NCBI GenBank assembly: GCA_934541015.1
Contig: CAKTDC010000030.1
Span: forward strand, 1 to 35,683
Reading direction: 5' to 3'
Source of the DNA: an uncultured Luteimonas sp.
Lineage (GTDB): Bacteria > Pseudomonadota > Gammaproteobacteria > Xanthomonadales > Xanthomonadaceae
DNA length: 35,683 bases
Made by a program: the position numbers and the translations under genes. The notes beneath the pieces are model-generated. The model saw nothing but the letters and a program-made list of their open reading frames with translations, was not told the origin of the DNA and did no database searches. Below, piece after piece: positions 1 through 8,536 of this stretch; position 1 is the stretch's first letter, and every line of letters begins with the position of its first letter.

Positions 1-262
1 GCATCGCGGCCACCGGCCGCCCCCGGCGCGCGCCCGCCGCCGCGTCCCGCGCAGGCGCCGGCGTCCCCGGCCAGCGTACTGCCAGGGCCGCGAACAGCGC
101 GGTCGCCGGCAGCGCCAGCAGCCACAGCGGCAGCGATCCGATCGCGCCCGCCCCCCGTGCCGCCGGCAGCGACGCGATCGCCGCCAGGGCAAGGAACAGC
201 ACGGCCAGCAGCGCCTGCACGAGGGGATCGCGGGCAAGGACTTCGAGCGTCTGACGGGACAT
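1..262 (-). CDS. Membrane protein of unknown function, C-terminus cut by the window edge
   Basis: The frame opens at the ATG complementary to 260-262 and stays open to the left edge, so about 87 N-terminal residues are visible. An AGGAGA Shine-Dalgarno sequence lies 7 bases before the ATG and fixes the start. The protein begins MSRQTLEVLARDPLVQ. It has two hydrophobic stretches (about residues 15-33 and 43-61) joined by a short Gly/Ala turn, then an Ala/Pro/Arg-rich tail, so it looks like an inner-membrane protein. I do not recognise a family. It lies 75 bases downstream of the PCuAC gene on the same strand and may be the last gene of the copper module. That link is by position only. Confidence 0.6.
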   Translation of the reverse strand, partial: MSRQTLEVLARDPLVQALLAVLFLALAAIASLPAARGAGAIGSLPLWLLALPATALFAALAVRWPGTPAPARDAAAGARRGRPVAAM

Positions 263-337
263 GGCGGCCTCTCCTGTTCGGGACCACAGGCTGCCGCGCC
301 CCCATCTCAACGGCTGCGACGCCGGCGCCGGCAGGCA

Positions 338-832
338 TCAATGATGCGCATGCGGCGACGGCTGCCCGGTCGCCGCCGCCGCACGGACCTCGAACTCCAC
401 CGCCATCTCCCCGGCCACCGCGAACACCAGGGTCGCGGGGATCCGCCTGCCGGCGGTGAAGTCCTCGCCCGGCGCGATGAACATCAGGTGGTAGCCGCCC
501 GGCTTGAGCTCGACCGTGGCCCCGGCCGGCAGCGCCAGGCCATCGGCCAGCTCGCGCATGCGCGCCATGCCGTCCTCGTGGCGGACCTCGTGGATCTCGA
601 CGCGTTCGGCGGCCTCGCTGCGCACCGCCAGCAGCCGGTCGTCGGTCGCGCCGCCGTTGTGGATCGACAGGAATCCTCCGGCCACCGGCGCGTTGGGCGG
701 AATCTCGCGCGCCCAGGGCGCCGTCACCGTCACGCCGTCGAAGTGCGCAGGCTGTCCGGCCTGCCCGCAGCCGGCAAAGCCGACCGCCAGCAACGCCAGC
801 GCCAGCAGCCAGGGTTTCATCTTCATCATCAT
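338..832 (-). CDS. PCuAC-family periplasmic copper chaperone (DUF461)
   Basis: Predicted 164-residue copper(I) chaperone of the PCuAC family, which delivers copper in the periplasm, classically towards cytochrome oxidase. I chose the first ATG of an ATG-ATG-ATG-AAG-ATG cluster because a GGAGGAGG Shine-Dalgarno sequence lies 4 bases before it; a longer frame to 856 has no such site. A short basic start, a hydrophobic stretch and a Cys in a lipobox-like context (FAG|C) suggest a secreted lipoprotein. The copper motif is visible: His, 10 residues, Met, 22 residues, then HLM. The usual spacing is HX10MX21HXM, so the second gap is one residue longer. The C-terminus ends in HAHH, a possible extra metal site. 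It lies downstream of the copper receptor gene on the same strand. Confidence 0.9.
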   Translation of the reverse strand: MMMKMKPWLLALALLAVGFAGCGQAGQPAHFDGVTVTAPWAREIPPNAPVAGGFLSIHNGGATDDRLLAVRSEAAERVEIHEVRHEDGMARMRELADGLALPAGATVELKPGGYHLMFIAPGEDFTAGRRIPATLVFAVAGEMAVEFEVRAAAATGQPSPHAHH

Positions 833-936
833 CCAACCTCCTCCGGTTCTGTCCATTCAACCCGATCCGGCGGCATCGGGCGATGCCGCCGCTCACCGCG
901 GTCCGCCGGGGCGGACCCTTTCCCAGCGCCACGGCC

Positions 937-3018
937 TCAGTGGCGCAGGTCCAGCTTCACCCAGGCGCTGCGGCCGGGTTCGTTGATCCGCACCGGGTCG
1001 GCGGGATAGCCGAAGTCGGCGCTGCCGGCGAGATTGAGATGCTCGCTGTAGCGGCGGTCGAAGACGTTGTCGATGCCGGCGGTCAGGCGCAGGCGTTCGC
1101 CCAGGCGCCAGCCGCCGTTCACCGCCAGCGTCGCGAAGCCCGGGCTGGGGCCGAGGTCGCGCCCGGCGACGTTGCCCTGTCCCGGAGCAACGCGATCCTG
1201 CCCGCCCACCACCCGCAGCAGCACCCCGGCATTCCAGCGGCCATTGTCCCAGCCGGCGCTCAGGCGCGCCTCCAGCGGCGTCATCTGCGGCAGCGGGCCG
1301 CCGTGGTCGCGGTTCGCACCCCAGGCCCAGGCGAGCGTGCCGTCCAGGGTCCAGCGATCGGCCGGACGGAATCCGACGCCCGCTTCGGCGCCATGGATGC
1401 GCGCATCGACGTTCCCCGCCCGGGTCATGCCGGCCATCATCGCGCCGGCCATGTAGTCGAACAGGATGAAATCGTCCACACGCCCGGCGTAGGCCGACAC
1501 CCAGGCCTCCAGGCGCTGCCCGCGGTAGTGCACGCCCAGGTCGAGCTGGGTGGTGGTTTCCGGCTGCACGGCCGCGAACGCGTTGACGCTGCCCGGTGGC
1601 CCCATGTCGGCTGAAAACAGCTCCCAGTAGTCGGGCATGCGCTCGCTGCGGCCGACGCCGGCGTAGACGTGCAGGTCGCGGCCGAGCTCGCGCTCGTGGC
1701 GCACGAAGGCCGACAGCAGCGTTTGCTTCCGCGCCTGGCCGAACGTGGGGTTGTGCGCATGGCCGCCGCCGTGGCCGTGGCCGTGCCCGGATGCGGTCAT
1801 GTGCCGGCGATCGGTGGCTGCGGCGCGGTCGAGCCGCAGCCCGGCGATCCAGTGGCGGCCGTCGCCGGCGTGCCAGTGGCCTTCGCCGAACACGCCACGC
1901 TGGTCGAAGCGCGCGTCGGTGCTCCAGGGCAGCAGCAGGTAGCCACCGCGGCCGTGGGCGCTGCGCTGGCGGTGCCGGCTGTCCTGGGCGTCGACGCCGA
2001 GCGTGGCCTCGACCGCACCGGACTCCCAGCTGGCGGCAATGCGGCCGCCGTGGGTGCGGCGCTCGACGTTGGAGGCCAACGGCATCGGCATCATGCCGGC
2101 CGGATTGGGGTCGCGCAGGGTGTAGTTGTCCATCACGTGGTCGGCGCGGTTGTGGTAGAGGCGCGCCTCCAGCTTCGACAGCGCGCCGCCGTGGCCACCG
2201 TGCGCGAAGCGCAGGCCGTAGCTGCTGCGCCGGAACCGCGATCCATCCATGCCGCGGCCGGCGTAGCGCGCCTGGCCATCGCCGCTGCCTGCCGACAGTT
2301 CCAGCAGCGTATCCGCGGCGGGCGTCCAGCCGGCGGCGAGGTCGGCATTCCACTTTTTCCAGGCCGACGGCACGCGTGCACCGCCGCCGTCCTCGTAGTC
2401 ACCGGCCTCGGAGCGGTTCGCGCCCAGCCGCAGGTAGCCCGACCGGTTGCCGGCCGTGGCATCGAGCACCTGGTCGTTGCGGCCGTGGCTGCCGCCGAGC
2501 AGGCTGCCGAAGAACTCGACGCCGGGCGCATCGAACACCGGCGCCTCGCGTTCGAAGCGCACGGTTCCCGCCGATGCGCCCGGGCCCCACAGCACCGTCT
2601 GCGGGCCCTTGACCACGATCAGCCGGTCGTAGGTTTCCGGGGACACGTAGGACAGCGGATTGTCCATGCGCGCGGGACAGGCGCCGGGCATCGCGCCACC
2701 GTCGGTGACCAGGTTCAGGCGCGACCCGGACATGCCGCGCAGCACCGGATCGCCGTTGCTGCCGCCGTTGCGCAGGGCGCCGAAGCCGGGAATGGTCTTG
2801 AGGTAGTCGGCGCCGTCGCTGGCCGGCACCGGCTGGCGCGGCAGCTTCGGATCGGTGACGAAGGTGAGCGCCGCCACCGGCGAGGCGGTGACGACGACGT
2901 GCCGGAGATCGACAGGATCGTCGGCATCCCCGACGGGGGTGGCGGACAGCGGCTGCGCCAGGCACAGCGCCGCGCCCAGGCACGATGCACGCATCGCGGG
3001 ATTCGAAAGCAGGGACAT
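937..3018 (-). CDS. oprC: TonB-dependent copper receptor, OprC/NosA type
   Basis: A 693-residue outer-membrane TonB-dependent receptor of the copper family. A signal peptide (about 1-26) is followed by a TonB-box-like stretch (HVVVTAS, 40-46), a plug with GPQTVLWGPGASAGTV (138-153), and a beta-barrel ending in LDLRH. In Pseudomonas OprC copper is bound by a CxxxM...HxM site (from memory C143, M147, H323, M325). Here the equivalents are C114, M118, H294 and M296, all offset by exactly 29 residues, which strongly supports the assignment. A His-rich segment at about 406-422 (GHGHGHGGGHAH) probably lies in an extracellular loop and may collect metal. The ATG at 3018 has GGAG 6 bases upstream. It sits between DUF2946 and PCuAC genes, a familiar copper-uptake arrangement. 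Confidence 0.93.
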   Translation of the reverse strand: MSLLSNPAMRASCLGAALCLAQPLSATPVGDADDPVDLRHVVVTASPVAALTFVTDPKLPRQPVPASDGADYLKTIPGFGALRNGGSNGDPVLRGMSGSRLNLVTDGGAMPGACPARMDNPLSYVSPETYDRLIVVKGPQTVLWGPGASAGTVRFEREAPVFDAPGVEFFGSLLGGSHGRNDQVLDATAGNRSGYLRLGANRSEAGDYEDGGGARVPSAWKKWNADLAAGWTPAADTLLELSAGSGDGQARYAGRGMDGSRFRRSSYGLRFAHGGHGGALSKLEARLYHNRADHVMDNYTLRDPNPAGMMPMPLASNVERRTHGGRIAASWESGAVEATLGVDAQDSRHRQRSAHGRGGYLLLPWSTDARFDQRGVFGEGHWHAGDGRHWIAGLRLDRAAATDRRHMTASGHGHGHGGGHAHNPTFGQARKQTLLSAFVRHERELGRDLHVYAGVGRSERMPDYWELFSADMGPPGSVNAFAAVQPETTTQLDLGVHYRGQRLEAWVSAYAGRVDDFILFDYMAGAMMAGMTRAGNVDARIHGAEAGVGFRPADRWTLDGTLAWAWGANRDHGGPLPQMTPLEARLSAGWDNGRWNAGVLLRVVGGQDRVAPGQGNVAGRDLGPSPGFATLAVNGGWRLGERLRLTAGIDNVFDRRYSEHLNLAGSADFGYPADPVRINEPGRSAWVKLDLRH

Positions 3019-3136
3019 GGTCCACTCCGGATCGGAGCGGCTGCGGAGCAGGCCGCAGCCTGGGTGGATGCGACGCGCAGCCGGCGCCCGGCGCGCCGCA
3101 GCAGCCGGCGCGGGGCGGGGACGGCAGGCCGGTCGC

Positions 3137-3173
3137 GTGATGCGCGATCGCGCACGGGCACCGGCCGCATCAC
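3137..3173. promoter_or_regulatory. Nested inverted repeats upstream of the copper receptor
   Basis: A perfect 14-bp palindrome, TGCGCGATCGCGCA, lies at 3141-3154. It is nested in a second inverted repeat, GTGATGCG (3137-3144) with CGCATCAC (3166-3173). The pair sits in the 198-base gap between the DUF2946 stop and the oprC start. It could be a regulator operator or an mRNA hairpin. It does not match the copper operators I know. Confidence 0.35.
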
Positions 3174-3216
3174 ATGCGCGGCGGGACTCCGGTGACGGAC
3201 GATCGCGGGCCCGGGC

Positions 3217-3612
3217 TCAGAGCGCGAGCGGTGGCCCCTGCGAGCCGAGTCCGCGAGCGTTGCGGACGGATCGCTGCCGCGCCCGGTACAGCCCCCGCAG
3301 CGGCGCCTGCGGCGGGCGCAGGGCAAGCAGGCACAGCAGCACCAGGGCCAGCAGCGGCGGCGTGGCCAGCACGCAGTAGCCGCAGGCATCTCCCATCGCG
3401 GCCATCGGCGGCGCGGCTTCCCCGCCGCCGACGTAGGGCGAGACATCGATCACCTTCAGCCCGGCCACGGTGCACATTTCCATCAGCACCGGCGCGGTCT
3501 TCGCCACGGTCGCGGCGAGCACGCGGCTGACCGTCGGCGCGGCCACGGTCAGCAGCACCGCCACCAGGGCGAGCCACGCCATGCGCCTGAAGCTGGCCGA
3601 AGTCCGGATCAC
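3217..3612 (-). CDS. DUF2946 family protein, copper-associated
   Basis: Small secreted or membrane protein (131 residues from the GTG at 3612; 121 from the ATG at 3582). It has an N-terminal hydrophobic segment, a central loop with a Cys in MEMCTV and a CGYC motif typical of DUF2946, then a second hydrophobic helix (LLALVLLCLLAL) and a basic tail. DUF2946 genes are commonly found beside copper TonB receptors; their biochemical role is not established, and the cysteines suggest metal binding or carriage. I prefer the GTG start because it adds a basic n-region (IRTSASFRR) to the signal sequence and because a TACAAT box ends 7 bases before it. The ATG has no clear Shine-Dalgarno sequence. It is first in the copper module, 45 bases after the patatin gene. 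Confidence 0.8.
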   Translation of the reverse strand: MIRTSASFRRMAWLALVAVLLTVAAPTVSRVLAATVAKTAPVLMEMCTVAGLKVIDVSPYVGGGEAAPPMAAMGDACGYCVLATPPLLALVLLCLLALRPPQAPLRGLYRARQRSVRNARGLGSQGPPLAL

Positions 3613-3625
3613 GGGTCCGATTGTA
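3613..3625 (-). promoter_or_regulatory. -10 box TACAAT just before the DUF2946 start
   Basis: TACAAT (complement of 3620-3625) is followed by 7 bases and then the GTG start. Transcription would begin at or next to the start codon, giving a leaderless mRNA. No -35 match is visible. This would let the copper module be transcribed separately from the patatin gene. Confidence 0.5.
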
Positions 3626-3656
3626 GCGGCTGCATGGCCGGCTGCGGCGCGCGGTT

Positions 3657-4508
3657 TCAGTAGCCTGCCGCGTCCAGCGCCCTGTTCGCCTCGGCGCGGC
3701 CGATGTCGATCAGCTCGGCCGCGCGCCAGAACTCGTAGAACTGGCAGACATCGCGCGGGATGCGGATCACCAGCTCGGGCGGATCCATCGCCAGCTGCAC
3801 GCGCGCGATCTGCGCCTGCATGGTTTCCAGCGAACGCGACATGATTTCCGGCAGGCGCAGGCGGCGGCCGGCGTCGTCGGCGCTTTCGGCATCCGCTTCC
3901 GGCCCGGCCGGGCGCCGCGGCCGCCCGTGCATGTCCACCGCCACCAGCAGGTGCGCGTCCGACAGGCGGGTGGCGGCAATGGGCAGCGGCGCCAGCAGGC
4001 CGCCGTCGACCAGGGCGCGGCCGTTGACGGTATGCGGCGTGAACACGCCGGGGATGGCGAAGGACGCGCGCAGCGCATCCCACAGCGGCCCGTGCTGGAA
4101 CCACACCTCACGCTGCTTGAGCAGGTCCACGGCCACCGCGGTGAAGCTCACCGGCAGGTCCTCGATGCGCGGATCGCCGACCACCTCGCGCATCGCCGAC
4201 ACCAGCCGCACTCCGCGCAGCAGGCCCGAACTGCGCCAGCCCGGATCGAGCAGGCGCAGGAAATCGCGGCGCGACATCCGCCGTATCCGCGCATCGAACT
4301 CGCGCAGGCGGCCCGCGGCGTGGATGCCGCCGACCAGCGCCCCGCTCGACGAGCCCGAGATCGCGTCGATGCGGAAGCCGCGCTCCTCGAGCACCTCGAT
4401 CACGCCGATCTGGGCCAGGCCGCGGGCGCCGCCGGCGCCCAGCGCCAGGGCGATCGGACGCGGCGCCTGTCCTGCCGCCGGTTCCGCGGACGCGCGCGCA
4501 GGCTGCAT
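3657..4508 (-). CDS. Patatin-like phospholipase, RssA type
   Basis: A 283-residue cytoplasmic serine hydrolase of the patatin family, with no signal peptide. The glycine-rich oxyanion loop is GAGGARG (24-30). The nucleophile motif is GSSSG with Ser54 (GXSXG), and the catalytic Asp is in DGG at 168-170, so the Ser-Asp dyad is intact. Family members cleave acyl esters of lipids; the substrate cannot be read from sequence. Its ATG overlaps the stop of the WYL regulator gene by one base (TGATG), so the two are almost certainly translated together. The C-terminal third is Arg/Ala-rich and poorly conserved. Confidence 0.88.
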   Translation of the reverse strand: MQPARASAEPAAGQAPRPIALALGAGGARGLAQIGVIEVLEERGFRIDAISGSSSGALVGGIHAAGRLREFDARIRRMSRRDFLRLLDPGWRSSGLLRGVRLVSAMREVVGDPRIEDLPVSFTAVAVDLLKQREVWFQHGPLWDALRASFAIPGVFTPHTVNGRALVDGGLLAPLPIAATRLSDAHLLVAVDMHGRPRRPAGPEADAESADDAGRRLRLPEIMSRSLETMQAQIARVQLAMDPPELVIRIPRDVCQFYEFWRAAELIDIGRAEANRALDAAGY

Positions 4509-5476
4509 CAGCGGTCGTAGTTGGACAGTGCCAGCGCCAGCAGCGAACGCGCCTGCTCGCGCAAGGCCGGCGGCTCGACGATCTCGGCGTCGGAGCCGTA
4601 GTGCAGCACGTCCATCAGCAGCTCGCGCGCGGCGCTGTAGGGCACCCTGAGTTCGTAGCGCCCGTCGGCCAGCCAGCGGCCCTGCTGCTGCGAGTGCCAG
4701 TGCTCGTCGGCCACCCAGCGCGCGGCCCTGGCGCTGAACACGATGGTGGCCACGCCCTTGGGCGCGCCGGAGAAGATGCCGTAGCTGCCGGCCAGGTGGG
4801 CATCAAGCTGCGCGTTGTCGATGTCGCGGGCTTCGGCCTCCAGCACCCTGGCGCCGCCGATGCGGTCGACCGAGAAGCTGCGCAGCGCCTCGCGCTCGTG
4901 GTCCCAGGCGTCCAGGTACCAGTTGTCGCGGTAGTGGGTGATGCGCTGAGGCGAGACCGTGCGCCGGGTCTTCTCGTCGGTCGAGCGCGCGCGGTACTCG
5001 AACGCCAGCTGGCGCCGCTGCAGCACTGCCGAGCACACCGTGCGGAAGGCGTGCTCGTCCATGCGCCGGCCGCGGTGCGGGATCACCCGCACCCGCTCCA
5101 TCGGCCAGCGGCGGCCGCTGGAGTGTTCGTCGAGCAGCCGGTCGATACGCGCCTGCAGCGGCGCCAGCGCGCTCGACAGCACGCCGCCGCCGCTGCGCGA
5201 GAGCAGCTGCTGCGCGGCCAGCAGCGCGTACAGTTCGTCCGAGGTCAGCCACAGGCCGGGAAGCTCGAAGCGGTCGGCCTCGGCCGCGTCGTAGCGGAAC
5301 CCGGCCTCGCCGTCGCCGACCACCGGCGCCATCAGCGCATCGCGCAGGAAGGCGAGGTCGCGGTAGGCCGTCGCCCGCGAGCATTCGAGCTCCTCGCGCA
5401 GCCTGGCCACCGTCACCGGGTAGCGCGCGGTCTTGAGGATGCGGTGCAGCGTGAGGATGCGTTCGTACCGGTCCAT
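4508..5476 (-). CDS. HTH and WYL-domain transcriptional regulator
   Basis: A 322-residue regulator. Residues 1-60 form an HTH_11/DeoR-like winged helix (YERILTLHRIL... then SRATAYRDLAFLRD). The middle holds a WYL domain (VSPQRITHYRDNWYLDAWDH), and a WYL-associated C-terminal domain ends in LALSNYDR. WYL regulators are thought to sense nucleic-acid or small ligands; the ligand here is unknown. The start is the ATG at 5474-5476. Open frame continues upstream to 10432 but is only the antisense of the sulfite dehydrogenase cluster. A CATAAT box sits 6 bases before the ATG. The gene is divergent from soeA, so it could regulate that cluster, itself, or the coupled patatin gene. Confidence 0.88.
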   Translation of the reverse strand: MDRYERILTLHRILKTARYPVTVARLREELECSRATAYRDLAFLRDALMAPVVGDGEAGFRYDAAEADRFELPGLWLTSDELYALLAAQQLLSRSGGGVLSSALAPLQARIDRLLDEHSSGRRWPMERVRVIPHRGRRMDEHAFRTVCSAVLQRRQLAFEYRARSTDEKTRRTVSPQRITHYRDNWYLDAWDHEREALRSFSVDRIGGARVLEAEARDIDNAQLDAHLAGSYGIFSGAPKGVATIVFSARAARWVADEHWHSQQQGRWLADGRYELRVPYSAARELLMDVLHYGSDAEIVEPPALREQARSLLALALSNYDR

Positions 5477-5488
5477 GGCCCGATTATG
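5477..5488 (-). promoter_or_regulatory. -10 box CATAAT 6 bases before the WYL gene
   Basis: The 15-mer CATAATCGGGCCATG covers the -10 box, a 6-base spacer and the start codon. Exactly the same 15-mer precedes hemC. There is no Shine-Dalgarno sequence and no evident -35, so a leaderless transcript is likely. Confidence 0.55.
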
Positions 5489-5613
5489 CCGGGTCGGGGG
5501 GACGGCGTGGCGACTGCGCGTCCGCGGCCTCGCGCAGCCCCCGGCGGCGGCCTGCGGAGGCCGGAAATGCCGCGCCCGCGGCCGTGGCGTAGGCAGCCCG
5601 CGCCGCGGCGCGG

Positions 5614-5626
5614 CACAATGGCGCCC
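5614..5626 (+). promoter_or_regulatory. -10-like box CACAAT before soeA
   Basis: CACAAT at 5614-5619 is followed by 7 bases and an ATG-ATG pair at 5627. The spacing matches the other leaderless-looking starts in the window. It is one mismatch from the TACAAT seen elsewhere. Confidence 0.4.
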
Positions 5627-8527
5627 ATGATGCAGCCCGCTCCGCGAGAGCCCGCCCTTGACCTGTCGCCCTCGCCCGGCGACGAAACCCGGGCCACCAC
5701 GTGCTACATGTGCGCCTGCCGCTGCGGCATCCGGGTGTGGCTCAAGGACGGCGCGATCCGCTACATCCAGGGCAACGCCGCGCACCCGGTGAACAAGGGC
5801 GTGCTCTGCGCCAAGGGCGCCAGCGGAATCATGCAGCACCATTCGCCGGCGCGCCTGCGCAAGCCGCTGCTGCGCACCGGCGAGCGCGGCAGCGGCGAGT
5901 TCCGCGAGATCGAATGGGACCAGGCGCTGGAGCTGGCCGCGTCCTGGCTCCGGCCGCTGCGCGAGCGCGACCCCGACGGTCTGGCGTTCTTCACCGGCCG
6001 CGACCAGTCGCAGGCGCTGACCGGCTGGTGGGCGCAGCAGTTCGGCACCCTCAACTATGCCGCCCACGGCGGCTTCTGCTCGGTGAACATGGCCGCCGGC
6101 GGGATCTACACCCTCGGCGGCAGCTTCTGGGAATTCGGCGAGCCCGACTGGGACCACGCCCGCTACTTCATGCTCTGGGGCGTGGCCGAAGACCACGACT
6201 CCAATCCGATCAAGCTCGGCCTGGGCAGGCTCAAGGCGCGCGGCGCCAAGATCGTCGCGGTCAATCCGGTGCGCAGCGGCTACGGCGCGATCGCCGACGA
6301 GTGGATCGGCATCCGCCCGGGCACCGACGGCCTGTTCGCCTTCGCGCTGATCCACGAGCTGCTGCGCAGCGACCGCATCGACCTGGATTACCTGGTGCGC
6401 TACGCCAATGCCCACTGGCTGGTGCTGCGCGATCCCGGTGGCGCGCAGGACGGGCTGTTCGCGCGCGATGCCGACGGCAACACGCTGTGCTGGGACCGTG
6501 TGCACGGCGCGGCGGTTCCGGCGGGCGGCGTCGATGTTTCCCCGGCGATCGCCGGCGAATACACCCTGCCCGACGGGCGCACCGCCGTGCCGGTGTTCCA
6601 TCTCGCTGCCGAGCGCTACCTCGATCCGCAGTATTCGCCCGACGCCGTCGCCGGACGCTGCGGCATTCCCGCCGACACCATCCGCCGCATCGCCCGCGAA
6701 CTGGCCGACGCCGCCTTCGACAGCGGGCTGACGCTGCCGGTGGCCTGGACCGACGCCTGGGGCCGCGAGCACGCCGAAATGACCGGCCGCCCGGTGGCCA
6801 TGCACGCGATGCGCGGGATCAGCGCGCACAGCAACGGCTTCCACACCTGCCGCGCCCTGCACCTGCTGCAGATGCTGCTCGGCGCGATCGACGCGCCCGG
6901 CTCGTTCCGCTACCAGCCGCCCTACCCCAGGCCGATCCCGCTGCCCAACCGCCCCGGGCGCACGCGTCGCGGGGACGGCACGCTCGACGCGCCGCCGCTG
7001 GGCTTCGTGCACGGGCCCGAGGACCTGGTGGTGGACGCCGACGGCGGGCCGCGCCGGATCGACCACGCGTTCTCGTGGGCCTACCCGCTGTCGGCGCACG
7101 GGATGATGCACACCGTGATCCGCAACGCCTGGGCGGGCGATCCCCGCCGCATCGACACGCTGATGATGTTCATGGCCAACATGAGCTGGAACTCGGCGAT
7201 GAACACGCAGGCGACGATGCAGTGGCTGACCGACCGCGACGCCGACGGCGGATACCGCATCCCGCGCATCATCTACTCCGACGCCTACGCCAGCGAGATG
7301 GTGGCCTACGCCGACCTGGTGCTGCCCGACACCACCTATCTCGAGCGCCACGACGCGATCAGCCTGCTTGACCGCCCGATCTCCGACGCCGACGGCGCCG
7401 GCGACGCGCTGCGCCACCCGCTGTTCGATCCGGCCACGCAGCCCGGCAGCGACGGACGCCCCCGCGACGTGCGCGGCTTCCAGTCGGTGCTGATCGAGCT
7501 GGGCGCGCGCATCGGCCTGCCGGGCCTGGTCGAGGCCGACGGCTCGCCGAAATACCGCGACTACGCCGACTACATCGTGCGCCACGAGCGCGCGCCGGGC
7601 GTGGGCCTGCTTGCCGGCTGGCGCGGCCGCGACGGCGACGAACACGGCAAGGGCGCGCCCAACCCCGACCAGCTGCAGCGCTACATCGACAACGGCGGCT
7701 TCTGGCGCGAGGAGATCCCCGCACACGCGCGCTATTTCAAGATGGCCAACCGCGGCTACCTGGAGTGGGCGCAGCGGCTGGGCTTCGTCGGCAGCACCGA
7801 TCCGATCGTGCTCCAGCTCTACGCCGAGCCGCTGCAGAAGTTCCGGCTGGCCGCGCTCGGGCACGGCGAACACCAGCCGCCGGAGCGTCATCGCGCGCGC
7901 ATCCTCGCCGGCTTCGACCCGCTGCCGATCTGGTACGAGCCGTTCGAGCAGGCGCAGCTGGGCGCGGACGCGCAGGCGCCCGGCGGAGCGCAGCGCTTCC
8001 CGCTGCACGCCATCACCCAGCGGCCGATGTTCATGTACCACGCCTGGGGTTCGCAGAACGCCTGGCTGCGCCAGATCGCCGCGCGCAACTTCCTCTACCT
8101 GCATCCGCGGACCGCCACTGCCCACGGCATCGCCGACGGCGACCGGGTCGAAGTGGCATCGCACCTGGGCGCGATCACGGTGCAGGCGAAGCTGGCCGGC
8201 AACGTGCAGCCGGACACGGTCTGGACCTGGAACGCGATCGGCAAGCGCCGCGGCGCCTGGCGGCTGGCGGCGGACGCGCCCGAGGGCAGGCAGGGCTTCC
8301 TGCTCAACCACCTGGTGTCCGACCTGGTCCCCGACGGCGGCTATGCCAACGCCGATCCGGTCACCGGGCAGGCGGCGTGGTTCGACCTGCGCGTGTCGAT
8401 CCGCAGGCTGGACGTCGAAGACGGCGACGCACTGCCGCAGTTCCCGCCGCTGCCGATGGGCGAAGCCGGCGACGCGCCGCTGCGCTACGGCGCCGGCTTC
8501 CGCGCCCGGCACCGGCGGGCGGGCTGA
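5627..8527 (+). CDS. soeA: Molybdopterin oxidoreductase catalytic subunit, sulfite dehydrogenase SoeA type
   Basis: A 966-residue molybdopterin oxidoreductase of the complex iron-sulfur molybdoenzyme family. An N-terminal 4Fe-4S site has Cys26, Cys29, Cys33 and Cys61. It is followed by the Mo-bisMGD domains, with Cys151 in HGGFCSVNM as the likely molybdenum ligand. The C-terminal cofactor-binding domain begins near HAITQRPMFMYH. There is no twin-arginine signal, so the enzyme should face the cytoplasm, as known for SoeABC, which oxidises sulfite to sulfate and feeds quinone. FeS and DmsC-type partner genes lie downstream. The start could be the ATG at 5618, 5627 or 5630; a -10-like box overlapping 5618 argues for 5627. 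Polysulfide, thiosulfate or tetrathionate enzymes are alternatives in the wider family, but the motifs and the DmsC-type anchor favour SoeA. Confidence 0.8.
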   Translation: MMQPAPREPALDLSPSPGDETRATTCYMCACRCGIRVWLKDGAIRYIQGNAAHPVNKGVLCAKGASGIMQHHSPARLRKPLLRTGERGSGEFREIEWDQALELAASWLRPLRERDPDGLAFFTGRDQSQALTGWWAQQFGTLNYAAHGGFCSVNMAAGGIYTLGGSFWEFGEPDWDHARYFMLWGVAEDHDSNPIKLGLGRLKARGAKIVAVNPVRSGYGAIADEWIGIRPGTDGLFAFALIHELLRSDRIDLDYLVRYANAHWLVLRDPGGAQDGLFARDADGNTLCWDRVHGAAVPAGGVDVSPAIAGEYTLPDGRTAVPVFHLAAERYLDPQYSPDAVAGRCGIPADTIRRIARELADAAFDSGLTLPVAWTDAWGREHAEMTGRPVAMHAMRGISAHSNGFHTCRALHLLQMLLGAIDAPGSFRYQPPYPRPIPLPNRPGRTRRGDGTLDAPPLGFVHGPEDLVVDADGGPRRIDHAFSWAYPLSAHGMMHTVIRNAWAGDPRRIDTLMMFMANMSWNSAMNTQATMQWLTDRDADGGYRIPRIIYSDAYASEMVAYADLVLPDTTYLERHDAISLLDRPISDADGAGDALRHPLFDPATQPGSDGRPRDVRGFQSVLIELGARIGLPGLVEADGSPKYRDYADYIVRHERAPGVGLLAGWRGRDGDEHGKGAPNPDQLQRYIDNGGFWREEIPAHARYFKMANRGYLEWAQRLGFVGSTDPIVLQLYAEPLQKFRLAALGHGEHQPPERHRARILAGFDPLPIWYEPFEQAQLGADAQAPGGAQRFPLHAITQRPMFMYHAWGSQNAWLRQIAARNFLYLHPRTATAHGIADGDRVEVASHLGAITVQAKLAGNVQPDTVWTWNAIGKRRGAWRLAADAPEGRQGFLLNHLVSDLVPDGGYANADPVTGQAAWFDLRVSIRRLDVEDGDALPQFPPLPMGEAGDAPLRYGAGFRARHRRAG

Positions 8528-8536
8528 GGAGCGACC

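Noticed and set aside
1..5476. A defence island around the patatin and WYL genes
   Set aside because: No nucleases, cyclases, NLR or retron-like genes are near; the flanks are copper uptake and sulfite oxidation genes.
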